Source: Leucosporidium creatinivorum | Lineage: Eukaryota > Basidiomycota > Microbotryomycetes > Leucosporidiales > Leucosporidiaceae | Length of the DNA: 64,000 bases | NCBI GenBank assembly: GCA_001600635.1 | Contig: BCKL01000016.1 | Coordinates: forward strand, 300,449-364,448 | Direction of reading: 5' to 3' | Shown: in pieces, positions 32,475 through 49,218 of the stretch | Layout: each line of letters begins with the position of its first letter | Numbering within the stretch: the stretch's first letter is position 1 | Made by a program: the position numbers and the translations under genes | The notes under the pieces: generated by a model | The model's input: the letters and a program-made list of their open reading frames with translations, nothing else | Told to the model about the DNA's origin: nothing | Databases searched by the model: none

Positions 32475-34888
32475 ATGTCGCCTCGTTCTCATTCACGATA
32501 CTCTAGGGGAAGCAGGCTCAAACCGGGCGGTGGTAGCTGTAGAAGGAGCAGCGTGGACGACTACAGTTCGGAGGAGGAAGCTCGGCGGCTCGGCAGCGAA
32601 GACGACTCCTTGTTCTCGGACACAGACTCGGTGAGCTTTTAGGGGGTTGGGAAGAAATGCGAGCTGATCACTTCGTGTCAACCAGGGCTCTGGAGATGCT
32701 GATGACCGGCCTCGTAAACGACTCGTCTCCTCCCGCCGAGCTTCCGCTCCTGCAGCTCCGGCACCGAACCAGCCCTCATCAAGTCATCAAAGTCTCATTC
32801 TATTCCTCGGTATCGCCTTCGTAATATGCCTGACCCTCCTCGGTGGCTTCGCCATCAACAAGTACCTCGACAGAGGCGGTTCGGCGCTGGAGGCCATCGG
32901 CATTGGAGGCAACGAAGAGACAGTGACGGTGACCGGTGCGACCTCTGGAGGCGCAGAACCAACTTTCACATCTACAGAGACCAGCTCTGGGTCCTCCTCC
33001 CCTTCCAAGACTTTGTCAACCCCGGATTCGAGCAAGACGGCAGCGACCAGCGCAAAGTCCGGCGGGCGTGGGACTTTCCCAGGGCTATCAAAGAACGGCA
33101 TAGGAATCGGTGAGCAGCTTGGTTCTCGCCGACTACCAGGATTTTCTCTAACAACGATCCAACTCTTTCGCAGGCATGCTTCCGGAGTGAGCTCCGAGCT
33201 TTTCACGGTTTCTGATGTTGTAGGCTGACTCCGCTCACTTTCTGCAGCTATCAAGATCAAACTCTGACGCAGATAAACGAGGGCTTGGGCTTCAAGTCGA
33301 GCTTCTACGGCTGGTGAGCTAGCGCTTCTCGGTCAAGACTGGGCTGCTCGGCGCTCAGACTCGATCTTTGCATGTAGGTACGCTCAGCTACCCGAGTCGG
33401 GCACTTGGGATGGTGGGCAGCTACTAGGGAGTGTGCTGAAAGATGTCAAAGCTAGCGTAAGTCATCTCTGCGCCTATGGAAGCTTTGCCCCGAAACTGAC
33501 CTACGGCTCGTCGCTTTTCACAGGGCGCCATCTTTCAGCCAGGTGAGCTGTCCAGTCCGCGAACGTCAGGTATCGAGCGCTACCGCTGACCACCGTCTCT
33601 TTCGAGTAGCTGTGATGCCTAACCGAAACAAGTCGGTCGCTTCTTAGCATTTCCACCGTCTCCGAAGTCGAGCTGACCTTTGTACAGCTGGAAGGGTCTG
33701 TCTCCCGGCGACAATTATCAAGCGAAAGCTATTGCAGAGGTCATGAAGAAGTTTACCGACGAGGGCGTCGAGGTCTGGCTGCGTTTCGCTCATGAGGGTG
33801 AGTGGGCGCGAAATGCTCGGCGATGGCAAACCGAGCTGACTCGCAGTCCTTTCGCAGTCAACTGGTGCGGAGCTGCAGTTTAAAGCAGGAGCTTGAGATT
33901 GAAGCTGACGTCGAGTGCTGCAGGTATCAATCCGACGGCACCTACTCTGGTGGAGTTGACGAGTTTAAGCAAGGCTGGGCGGCGGTCGCGGCCGCGGTGG
34001 CGGACAACAACCTTGTCAAGATGTTTGTGAGTCCCCTGAACCTCCCAAGAGGTGGATCTCGTTCTCACCAGTCGCCTCTTCAGTTCACCCCGAACATCGC
34101 GGCCTCACTCGACGACTACGTTCGCTATTTTCCAGACGACCTCTCCACCGTGCAGTACATCGGGTGAGCTACAGCGCTACTCAGCAAACCTTTGCTTCTC
34201 TGCTGATCTGCGGTGGCTCTCACAGGATCGGTGAGCTTCTTTGCTCGATCTCGGCCTGCTCGGCGATCGCCTGACCTCGCTTCACTCGCAGACTACTACC
34301 CCAAATCATCTTCGGAATCATTTGTAGACCACATTAAACCCTTTTACGACAAGTACTGCACCGACGGCAGCATCAAATTCGCCATGGGCGAGACTGGGTG
34401 AGCGCTCTTTTCCGCTTGAGCCGAGCTGGAGCTGTACTCCTCCTCGCTCCAGCCGGCGCTGCTGAGCATAGATAGAGCTGACCCTTTGAGTTTCAGAACC
34501 ATGTGGAAGGCGACCATCGAAGAGAAGCTGGCTTGGATGGAGCAGATGACGAGCGGAGAGACCGCCGAAGCGCTACCCAACTACGTCGGCACTGCCTGGT
34601 TCAACGTGCGTCCTTTGCCGAACTCAGACATTTCAAGACCGCGGCTGACAGACTGCGCATCATGTCACACATCACCCTTCTCTCCCTCGCCCTTGCCTTT
34701 CTCGGCGTTCCCTCGCCACCGTCTTCGCTTCTGCTCTACACAACTCTCACACTCCTCCTACGCACCAGTACGACAAGGAGCAAGCTTTCAAGCTTTGGAA
34801 GAAGGGTAGTGACAAGGACAACACCGTATCGAAGAAATGGTTCGCGACCGACACTTCGGCGGAGGGGGCGACGATGGGTAACGCTTGA
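32475..34888 (+). CDS. Membrane-anchored GH26-like glycoside hydrolase (probable mannan/glucan hydrolase)
   Basis: Type II membrane protein. Exon 1 is 32475-32630, exon 2 is 32686-33109, and about ten further small exons lead to the stop at 34886-34888. The cytosolic N-terminus is Ser/Arg-rich with acidic DSLFSDTDS. The single membrane segment is LILFLGIAFVICLTLLGG near residue 85, followed by a Ser/Thr-rich stalk. The catalytic part begins GIGMLPDYQDQTLTQINEGLGF and carries VWLRFAHE, which fits the GH26 acid/base Glu motif, then NW, IGIDYYP, and FAMGETG, which fits the nucleophile Glu. Conserved Trp residues at GTAWFN support a glycosidase barrel. The family call rests on these motifs. A role in cell-wall remodelling is inferred. 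Confidence 0.7.
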
Positions 34889-35200
34889 GGGAGCGAGGCG
34901 AGACATTAGTGTAGCTCTGTTATGGGCAGGTCAATCAATCTCAATCAATCAGACGAATAGACAGCAGTGGTCGAAAGGCGAGGAGGCTTTGCCTCTCGCG
35001 CTCCTGCTCTAGCAAACTTCGGCGTCCCTAGTTTCGCTCGCAGCTCTCCCCTGGAGCCGAAGTCCTCTTCAAATCAACGGAGTTCGATAGATAAGCAAGC
35101 AAAGAGAACACGCTAAGTAAAACACTACAAGGCTATCCACGCTTCGGATGGTAAATCGAATAAGTATACGGCTCCTCGTGTCTCGTTCCTCTACTCGAGC
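34889..35200. other. Convergent intergenic region
   Basis: About 310 bases between the stops of the GH26-like and KDM4-like genes. Nothing was recognised beyond moderately AT-rich sequence around 35090-35170 that could hold both polyadenylation regions. Confidence 0.4.
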
Positions 35201-41006
<5,806 letters not shown>

Positions 41007-41526
41007 CTCTGCTGTTGTGTAGGAGGTCAAGCCGAGAAATTCCACCTCGGCTCCGGCCCACCTTTTCGAAGTTTCGCGAAGTCAGAGCCGACTTCTCAGT
41101 CGTCGAATGTGGTACAGCTGCAGTTCGAAGGCTGCAGATGCCGTCTGAGATCTCTTCGGCTTCAAGTGCCCTGCTCTCGCTTCTCCTGCAGCTTCAAGTC
41201 CAAAACGGCCACCGCGGCTGGCAGAGTGCTCGGCGGGCGGGGAGGTTGAGCAATTAGTCAGGACGTAGTTTGGTGAGCTAGACGTATCTCGGCTTGTACG
41301 AAGTGTTATTGCTTTCAAGATCTCTCCGCCATATTCTGCCGGGGCCAGCATCTCCCCCGTCGAGCCAGCCCTCGCCGAGCGGTCAGTGAGCGCCGAGCGG
41401 AAGGCCAAGTCCGAGTTCTCCATGAGAGTGAGTGGAGAGACAAAATCATCTTGATCTCAAGTGTAGGTACATGCCAAGCATGGGAATCCGCTGCTTAACG
41501 GCAATCGCCGAACTCTTCGGCTTCCT
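41007..41526. promoter_or_regulatory. Intergenic: presumed KDM4-gene promoter
   Basis: About 520 bases between the KDM4-type gene start and the stop of the next minus-strand unit. Short frames only. No recognised motif. Confidence 0.35.
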
Positions 41527-42332
41527 TCATCGCCGAGCGCCTCGGCCAGCTCTTGTGCGCTCGTCGAAGAGCTTCTTAAGCTTGGGTAGGGCGGCTGTAG
41601 TAGTGTGTAAAAGCAGTCGATGGAGGGCAAGAAGGTCAGCTGCGGACATAGCGAGCTGAGCGAATAATCGGCGAACCTTTGAAGTCGGCGGGGTCCCAAG
41701 GTGCGGCTGACACCCGAGGTTAGAGCAAGGCTCACTCGAAGAGGAGGATTCAGTGACTACGCACCTTCGTATATGACCTCGTCATCATCGAACTCGGTGT
41801 ACACTCCTCGCTCGGCCCGCTCATAATCGCCGAGCAAGTGCTCCAGCAACTTCTGATCGGGCATGTCTCGACAAAGCCCGACGAGCATAAGGTCTCTCAT
41901 CAGGAATAGCGTGATGCTGTCGGCGTAAACCTCCTCGTACATGACCTCCCCCGTGGAAGACTTGACGACATCGGCCTTGGAGCCGGTAAGGTCGTCAATG
42001 GGACCCTCCCTGTGTACCGAGATGTAGAGTGTCATCTCGGAGCTTACCAAGCTGAACAAACTACAGCAACTCACGTCGCGGGGGGGCTGGGACGTCCTCG
42101 CTTGGTACAAGGCAGCTCGCAGCTCCTGCAGGGTACGCGCCTCTTGGCAGCGAGATAGATCAGTTTGCCGGTCGCCCGAATATCGGCTTGGCTGCTTGTG
42201 GGCTGCTTGGGGGCCCGGAGAACTGGGAGACGCTCGATCGGTGGAACGAGTCGCGAGGCTCGGCGACTTCCACTCGCTTTCTGCAGGTCCTTTATTGTGC
42301 TCTCCTCAAGTTCCGAGATGGCACAAAAGCAG
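41527..42332 (-). CDS. Hypothetical protein, 3' exons only (5' end missing or unrecognised)
   Basis: Four exons join in consistent phase: 42075-42332, 41765-42009, 41677-41706 and 41527-41594. They encode about 200 residues ending FDERTRAGRGARR. Protein-like features include an acidic-hydrophobic stretch (ADSITLFLMRDLMLVGLCRDMPDQ), YTEFDDDEVIYEAAPWDPADF and a basic end. No in-frame ATG precedes the first exon, which starts at a good acceptor (GATACAG) only 70 bases below the stop of the F-box/YccV gene. It may therefore be spliced to an upstream exon, be an alternative 3' end of that gene, or be a truncated relic. Its first intron (42010-42074) and flanking exon edge duplicate an eIF4A junction at 45.6 kb. 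Family not recognised. Confidence 0.45.
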
Positions 42333-42403
42333 CTGTATCGCAATCCTAGTTCTCTCCTCCCCTCCTACCAAAGGTCACCCTGCCTACACCCTCAGCTTGC
42401 CGC

Positions 42404-44620
42404 TCAATCGTCCGGGAAGAGCTTGGCGAGGTCGTCGGCGATGATGAAGCGAGGGCGATCTCCCGTCTCGTCGACCGCCTTGAACCACTTGCCGATGTCA
42501 CTCAGCTGAGTAGCTTCTCGCAGCTCTTCCTCGGTGAGCGTTTGAGGCTCGAGGTAGAGGTCGTTGCAGCCTTGGTGCATGCCCGTCTTGTCGACCTGAA
42601 GGATAGGACAAGGTCGGCTCGCGCACTTCCTCAATGAGAAGATAGGCGAAGCAAGCGAGCTCACAAAGTGGTACATGATGTTGCCGTCGGGGAGGTGCGC
42701 CTTGCTCGGATCCTTGGCCATTGCTGCGAAGGGGAAAGGGGATCAGCCGAGAAGAGGACGCCGAGGGGAGCTGTAGGGGTACCTTTTTCGAGGTTAGAGA
42801 ACTCCCAGCCATAGACAATGACCCAAGTAGGATCTCCGTCCGCCAGTCTTCCCTGCAAGACGTCGCCGACGCGGTAGCGAGGCGGCGCAGGGAAAGTGCT
42901 CCTTCCTGTAAGCTTCGGCGCCGTGGCATCTTTCACCTCAACCTTCCTGATCTCGGCGAGCTGCTTCTCGAGGACCCGAGGGGCGACATCGCTCTTCTTT
43001 ATGATCCCGCGAACGAGCTCGGCGTCCCAAGGGTAACGAATCTTGGGCATGGAGGCGGCGAAGCCGGGCAGCCAACCATCGTAGGTAAGCTGAGTTGGGC
43101 TCAAGATGCGACTCGAGCGAGGTATGAGCTTGTTGACGAGGCTCGAGGCGTAGCGGGCGGTAGCGGCGTCGTCGATGGAAAGGTCGTAGGTCGGATCGCC
43201 CATCTCTCCCATGGTGTCGTAGATGTCCATGGCGAGAGAGTGGATCTGTGGAAGTGATAGGTATCGGTCAGTGTACGCGTAGGATAACTCGGAAGGTAAG
43301 GCAGCAGCTCACGAGATCACAAGCCGGAGTCGGCCCAGCAAAGGTGTCGAAGCTGACGCCTTGTCGGAGGGGATGATCGCGAGGGACCTTCTGATAGATG
43401 CTTTGGAGGGTGTCGCTGCCGAGAATATCGAGCGGTACGAGGCTGAGGTACCTCCATGACCGCACGGGAATGCCCTCCTGCTCGTCCTTGACCTCGGCGA
43501 AGGCGACCAGGGTGCCGATCGGCGTCTGTACGGGCCTCGCGATGAAGCCCGTTCCACCATGTTGACGAATGGCGGCACAAAGTAGAGCAGCGAAGACCAT
43601 GGGATGGCCGCGGACGAAAGGGTCCTCCTCGTCGTTGGGGTCCGTGAAGCGAATCTCGGCGAGGAGCTCGTGAGCGAAGCACTGCAAGTACAGTATCGGT
43701 GAGATGCGGCGCTCACTTAGTGAGAACAGATACTCACCTGGAACGGCGCATAAGTCGTACGAATCCTCTCATCCTCCGGATCAAGGTAGAAGCCTTTCTG
43801 CAGGACTTCACGGCGCAAAGCGATGCCGAAGATCTCGGCTGCCGAACGATGCTGGAAGCTAGGTGAGCTGGATAGTTGCGCTGCGGATAAAACCGAGCTT
43901 TGGACCCTGTCGACGAGGCTAGGAAGCCCGAGGGCGATCTGCAAGAACTGGTCAGGCTCGGCTCTGGAGGTTGGGCGAAAGCGCTGCCGAGCTCACCTCG
44001 TCCCAGTCTTGACTATCATGGAAGGCGGAAAAGGCAAACACGCCCTCACAGAAAGCTTCGACGCCGTCCCATCCCTCGCCGATCCTCCTCCAGACGTCGA
44101 CAGCTTTCCTCCTCGAGATGGCTCCTCGGGCCTGCCTCGCCCAGTACTTGCGAGCGAGCCAGTCGTCGGGGTACATGTCTTCCGAGGTCGCGAAAGCGAG
44201 TTCATCGAGGAAAGGGAAAGCGTTCTGCTCTCCGAGCTCGACAATGGCGAGGACGTGAGGGATCTTGTTGGTCGGTTCGGTGAGGAGGGCGGCGAGGTGG
44301 CGGTCAATGATGCGCTTGATGTGAGGGCGGGCAAGGATGCTTTGGTAGATGGTGCAGCTCTGATTGGGGTGCTGAGGGAAAGCGAGCTCCATCTCCTCCT
44401 TGTCCTCTTCGTCCGAGACCTCAACGAAGGTCGGCACACGACCGAAAACCCAGCAGTGAGGGATGACTCGAGACCAGATGGAGTCAAGCTTGAAGGTAGC
44501 GCAGAAAGCGCGCGAGACGAGGGTGCAGGCGAGCAGTGTCGAGATGGCGTCGTCGTCAGCAGGCGGAAGCTGCTTGAGGATCTCTTCGACCAGCTCGGGC
44601 GGGATGGCGGGGACGGGCAT
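42404..44620 (-). CDS. F-box protein with C-terminal YccV-like domain (FBXO21 type)
   Basis: Probable SCF ubiquitin-ligase adaptor. About six exons give roughly 600 residues. N-terminal F-box: IPPELVEEILKQLPPADDDAISTLLACTLVSRAFC. The middle, a region of Leu/Ala-rich helices (LARPHIKRIIDRHLAALLTEP, KVDVWRR-like), includes the transglutaminase-core-like part found in FBXO21 relatives: HPMVFAALLCAAIRQHGGTGFIARPVQTPIG and SWRYLSLVPLDI. The C-terminus is YccV/HspQ-like: RYRVGDVLQGRLADGDPTWVIVYGWEF, LPDGNIMYHFV and LYLEPQTLTEEEL. The order F-box, middle, YccV matches FBXO21. The start is the ATG at 44620, just downstream of a probable 5'-UTR intron. Confidence 0.8.
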
Positions 44621-45242
44621 GACTGTGGACGAGTACAGATTCAGTACAGGGCTTCTGGCTGCTCTGCTACAGCTGGAGAGCTCACCGAAAGCGAGCGAGC
44701 AATATGCGGTGTTGTGGGAGAAGGACAAGGGAGGGTCGAGCGCTGAGGGTCAAAGCTGAGGACTCACTACTCTGTAGGAAGGTCAGCGAGAGCCTCAAGC
44801 GAACTCTAGCGGTTCGTTGAGTGAGCGTTGAACGAGTCTCGTAAGTCGAAACAACTCTGCAGGACGCTCAACCCCTTTTCGGCGCTCGCTCTCCTTCGCA
44901 TAGCCTCTCTCGGTGCGACTGGCTCTCTCGCACACAATGAGGGGGAAAACAAGTGTGTTGCCAATGCAGGCAGTTTTGGGAGAGAGGGTGGAGGTTGAGT
45001 CTTGTGAACATCAAGAGAATTGGCGGCTCGGACCAAGAAGTTGGAAAGCGCGCCAGGGGGAGGAAGGGATCGAGACGAGGGGGTGTCATTATAACAGAGA
45101 AGCGCAGGCGAGAGGACTGGGGGGATCTAGACTATCGGCGGCGGGCGAGGAGGGGGAGAGGGGAACAAAAAATTGAGGAGGGGAGTTTCGGCGCTTTGAC
45201 GGGGCCGGCCTGGCGGTTGAAAGGCTCCAGATGGTTGACCGC
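44621..45242. other. Intergenic: F-box gene 5' region and eIF4A 3' region
   Basis: About 620 bases between the F-box/YccV start and the eIF4A stop, both minus strand. Purine-rich tracts occur at 45050-45180. Only short unconvincing frames. Confidence 0.4.
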
Positions 45243-47418
45243 TTAAATGAGGCTGCGGAAAGGGTTTAGGTCAGTGTTTGCTTGAGAGCGGGGGGCCTCG
45301 AGAGCGTCCTGGGGACTTCAAAGACCGAGAAAAGCGGCTCGGCGAGTGCCGAACTCGCCATCTCGACGCCGTGAAGTCCCCAGGAGCTGTAGTAAGCTAC
45401 AAAAGTCGACGTACTCTGCGACGTTGAGGGGCACTTTGGGATAGAATTGATGGGTAAGCATTTGAGCCGAAAGCGGGCGACTTAGAGCCGAGAAACGCCG
45501 AGAACGGCGTCGTCGAGCTCGGGAAAAGCGGGATTCAGGACTCACTCTCGTCGATCTGGGTGTTGTAGAAGCGCTCAATCTGTTTGTGGAGATGTAGAGT
45601 GTCAGTTCGGAGCCCACTAAGCTGAACAGACTACAGCAACTCACGTCGCGGAGGGCGGGGACGTCCTCGGTCGAGACAAAGTTGATGGCGACTCCCTTGC
45701 GACCGAAACGTCCACCACGTCCGATGCGGTGAATGTAGTTCTCGCGCGAGGTGGGGAGATCGTAGTTGATGACGAGCGAGACCTGCTGGACGTCGATTCC
45801 ACGGGCGAGGAGATCGGTGGTGATGAGGACACGCGAGGATCCCGAGCGGAACTCCTTCATGATGACCTCACGCTGGCCCTGCTCCATATCTCCGTGCATG
45901 GCTGTGGAGTGAGGAGAGTCAGCACCGGCCGATTTCAGCAGAAGGAAACCGAGCGGAAGCAGCTCCGAGCCGAACAACCCCGAAGAAGAAAAGACGAACC
46001 GGAGACGGTGAACTCGCGGGACTGGAGCTTGTCGGTGAGCCAGTCGACCTTTCGGCGGGTGTTGCAGAAGATGACGGCCTGGGTGATGGTAACGGTCTCG
46101 TAAAGATCCGAGAGGGTGTCGAGCTTCCACTCCTCCTTCTCGACGGCGATGTAGAACTGCTTGATTCCCTCAAGGGTGAGCTCATCACGCTTGACGAGAA
46201 TGCGGATGGGGTCGCGCATGAACTTGGTGGTGACCTCGAGGACGTCGGCGGGCATGGTGGCCGAGAGGAGGACGACCTGGGTGGTGGGGGGGAGGAGCTG
46301 GAAGACGTCGTAGATCTGGTCCTTGAATCCACGGGAGAGCATCTCATCGGCCTCGTCGAGGCAGAAGATCTTGAGGTGGTCGGTCTTGAGGGCGCGGCGC
46401 TGGATCATGTCGAAGACACGTCCGGGGGTTCCGACGACGATGTGGACACCCTCCTGGAGCTTGGCCATGGCCTCGCGAACGGAGGTTCCTCCGACGGCGG
46501 AGAAGCACTCGATGTTCATGTAGTCTCCGAGGGCGACGACGACCTTCTGGATCTGCTGAGCGAGCTCGCGAGTGGGGGCGAGGACGAGAGCCTGGCACTG
46601 CTTGAGCGAGACGTCGATGGACTGGAGAATGGAGACGGAGAAGGTGGCGGTCTTTCCGGTTCCAGACTGAGCCTGAGCGATGACATCGTGTCCCTGTAGA
46701 GGTGCGAGAAGGGTCAGCGAATGCTCTACGGGGCTGTCTTGCGCCGAAGGAAGCGTACCGAAACGACGGGCATGATGGCGCGCTGCTGGATAGCCGAGGG
46801 GCGCTCGAATCCGTAGGCGTAGATTCCACGGAGGAGCTCGGGGCGGAGCGACATGTCGTCGAAGTTGCTGTAGGGGGGAGAAGGTCAGCTTCGCCATCGC
46901 CGAATTTGTCGCCGAAGTCCTCCGTAGGCGACGTACTCGACAACCTGGTCCCAGCTGCGATGGTAGAGTCAAGTCAGTTGAATTTTCTGAGCTCGAAGAG
47001 ACATATGCTGTACGTACTTGGACTCAATCACGGCCTCGTCAGGGTCCGAAACACCTCCAGCGGCGGCAGCGGGAGTGGCGGCGGCGGGAGCATCGGTGGC
47101 GGGGGTATCGGCGACCCTGATGATAGGAAAGAGTGCAAGAAGGCGTGGTTAGCCGCTGTGCTTCAAAAATGCGTTTCGGTTGGCCTCTTTGTTGACGATT
47201 CGCCCCCCAGCGCCTTTTGTGACCTCCCGGGCCTCGGTGCATGCGCTGGACACCGGCGAAGCGAGTGTAGTCTCTGCTCTGTGGTCCATTTGACCCCCGT
47301 TGCCTGCCGCGCGACCAAATGGCGAGAGATAACGCCGCACGACGAGAGCGAAGAGAATTTTGAGGTGGGCGGTCGGATCAGCGACTCACTTGGCGGTCTC
47401 GGGAGCGGTGGAAGCCAT
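45243..47418 (-). CDS. TIF1: Translation initiation factor eIF4A (DEAD-box RNA helicase)
   Basis: ATP-dependent RNA helicase of the eIF4F cap complex, cytosolic. About 410 residues. All motifs are present: Q motif [18 protein letters not shown], Ia PTRELA, Ib [45 protein letters not shown]. The first exon is 47389-47418 ([10 protein letters not shown]), followed by an Ala/Pro-rich variable N-terminus. The family-standard ending LNVADLI is recovered only by splicing at a GTACGT donor (exon edge 45425) to a 10-base last exon, 45243-45252. Without this splice the frame runs on for about 28 foreign residues. The last intron (45253-45424) contains a 13-base inverted repeat. Symbol by family; the yeast gene is duplicated as TIF1/TIF2. 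Confidence 0.95.
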
Positions 47419-48187
47419 GGTGGAAGTACGAGGCAAGAAGTCTTTAGACTGAGGTCTAAAGAGGAGGCGGAGAGAGGTGTTGAGGGAGCTGGGGGAATCC
47501 AAGAGGATGGCAGAAGAGAGGCCTTGGGACTTGCGTTTCGCTCTCGTCCAAGTCTGCGGAAAGGAGCCGGGGTCAGCCTCCTTCCGCTACATCTCGACTT
47601 GATTGTCTTCTGTAGCGGACCAGACGACTAGAAATACTTTTCGCTGTACTCTCGCCCTTCCACCCGCCAACTCGGTCCACCATCTCACTGCTCGCCCAAG
47701 TGCGGCTTCCGCCCCCAGCACTCGTCATCAGCTCGTTGAACAGCCTACAGCACTCTGAGGAGCAATGGCAGCTCGTTGCAATCACTTGAACCAACCTCGG
47801 AATTTCAGCGGACGAGAAGCGCGAGTTCGGCGCTGCCCCTCGGGCAGGGACCAAGGAGGAGCGTTGACGAGCTGCAGTAGCTTGTCTGTGAGAGCAATGG
47901 GGACCAGCACCAACTCATGGGATCATGGTAGCCCTGCTGCTGCTCATGTTGAGCTACCCAGCTGGGTACGAGCGAGTGAGCTGGCTCTCGGCGAAGGAGC
48001 TGCTTGCGAGCGACATCGCCGAGCTTCGTCGCTTGGGTCGAGCTGGCAAGAGGACTACCAGGAGGACGAAGCCACTTTTTGAGCTACATCTCAGCAGCTC
48101 ATCAGCCCGGAAGCCTACCCTCTTACATCAGCCCCAACGCGAGCTTCGCGGCGCCCTCGTCTCTTGGCTTCGTTCAGCACGACCAGC
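47419..48187. promoter_or_regulatory. Divergent promoter: eIF4A and zinc-ribbon gene
   Basis: About 770 bases between opposite starts. C/T-rich stretches just upstream of the eIF4A ATG (47440-47560 on the minus strand) and a relatively AT-rich patch at 47625-47650 fit a strong housekeeping promoter. No convincing coding frame. Confidence 0.4.
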
Positions 48188-48863
48188 ATGTTTCTGTGCA
48201 TCCCAATCGTCTACGGCTGTCCGGCCAAGTGAGCTACGCCCCATCTACACCTCATCTACGCCCCTCCTACCACCCTTCTGTATCGACTCGCGCATTCCCC
48301 CGCCAAGAGCTCGTCTGACGCTTCATCTCTCGCGCTCGCAGGCTCACACAGGAAGGGAGCGACACCATGGTCTGTCCTGTGAGTACTCTAAGACCCAGTC
48401 ATGCTCTTCCGAGCCATCTCGAGTCGCTCAGTCCCTAACAGAACTGACCTGCACTTCGTTCGCTCGCAGCGCTGCCACAACCCTCGAGTACAGCAGTTTA
48501 AGAAGAAGAGGCGCTTTGATCTGTAGGTGTCTAGAAGCTCCCTCGAGTGCTCCCGCTGACCCTCCCGCTCGCCTACAGCTGCTACGTTCCCCTCGTTCGT
48601 CTTTCGCGCTCGGCTCCCCAAGCTCTTTAGCTGACTTTCGCACCTCTCTGTAGATCCCACTCGGCTCCAAGATGATCTACCTCTGCCCCGTCTGCCGCTG
48701 GGAAGCCAAGGTCGGCGATGGACCCGAGTCGATGCGAGTCGGCGGCGGCGGAGGAGGGGTCGGAGGCAAGATCTCGCAGGGGAATGAGGGTGGAGTTGTG
48801 CCAAGTGGAAGAGGCTATGATGTGGGATATGCGGGAGCTGGCGCGAAGATGCAGGGTGCTTGA
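48188..48863 (+). CDS. Small zinc-ribbon protein with a 16-base microexon
   Basis: Five exons in consistent phase: 48188-48228, 48342-48378, 48470-48522, 48579-48594 and 48654-48863, giving 118 residues. The protein begins MFLCIPIVYGCPA, then CPRCHNPRVQQFKKKRRFDL, CYVPLIPLGSK and YLCPVCRWEAKVG. Two CxxC pairs flank the FDLCYVPLIPL core, matching the fungal zinc-ribbon family whose members read CPxCHN...FFSLCFIPIIPL...CxxC. The tail is Gly-rich and poorly conserved. The microexon supplies CYVPL. Skipping it brings a stop within a few codons, so it is needed for the family core and the frame. Function unknown. Confidence 0.8.
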
Positions 48864-49218
48864 TGGGGCTTAGTTGGGGGCTCGGAGATGGCGGGCAGGT
48901 GGAAATGGACGATAGGCTTGCTGTACTGTACAACATGACCTTCATAACTCGCCCTTGGTGATGAGGTGATGCAGTGACACTTTGCTGCGCCCAGACCCGC
49001 GTGCTGGAGGGACTCGAGCTGTCTCACGCACGACGAAGCCAGCGCCGAGCGATCAACGATCTGTCTGCTCGCTCAGACTGCTCATCGGCGGGGCTCTCTC
49101 GCATCACTGGTCAGGCTAGAGATAGCAGTATAAATTTTCATCTTCCTGCAAGCCACGCTCCCTCCGCAAAAGCCGCCCAGGACACGTCTCGCCTCGCCGG
49201 CGCGATCCTCCGAGGGGA
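48864..49218. other. Convergent intergenic region
   Basis: About 355 bases between the zinc-ribbon gene and the coiled-coil gene stops. Nothing recognised. Confidence 0.4.

Noticed and set aside
27369-35000. A secondary-metabolite gene cluster around the NRPS
   Set aside because: Neighbours are a ubiquitin-like protein, a glycosidase and a histone demethylase. No tailoring enzyme, transporter or ornithine hydroxylase is present.
45318-45424. An extended, lineage-specific eIF4A C-terminus of about 28 residues
   Set aside because: A GTACGT donor and downstream CCGCAG acceptor restore the universal ending NVADLI, which is a much better explanation than a novel tail.
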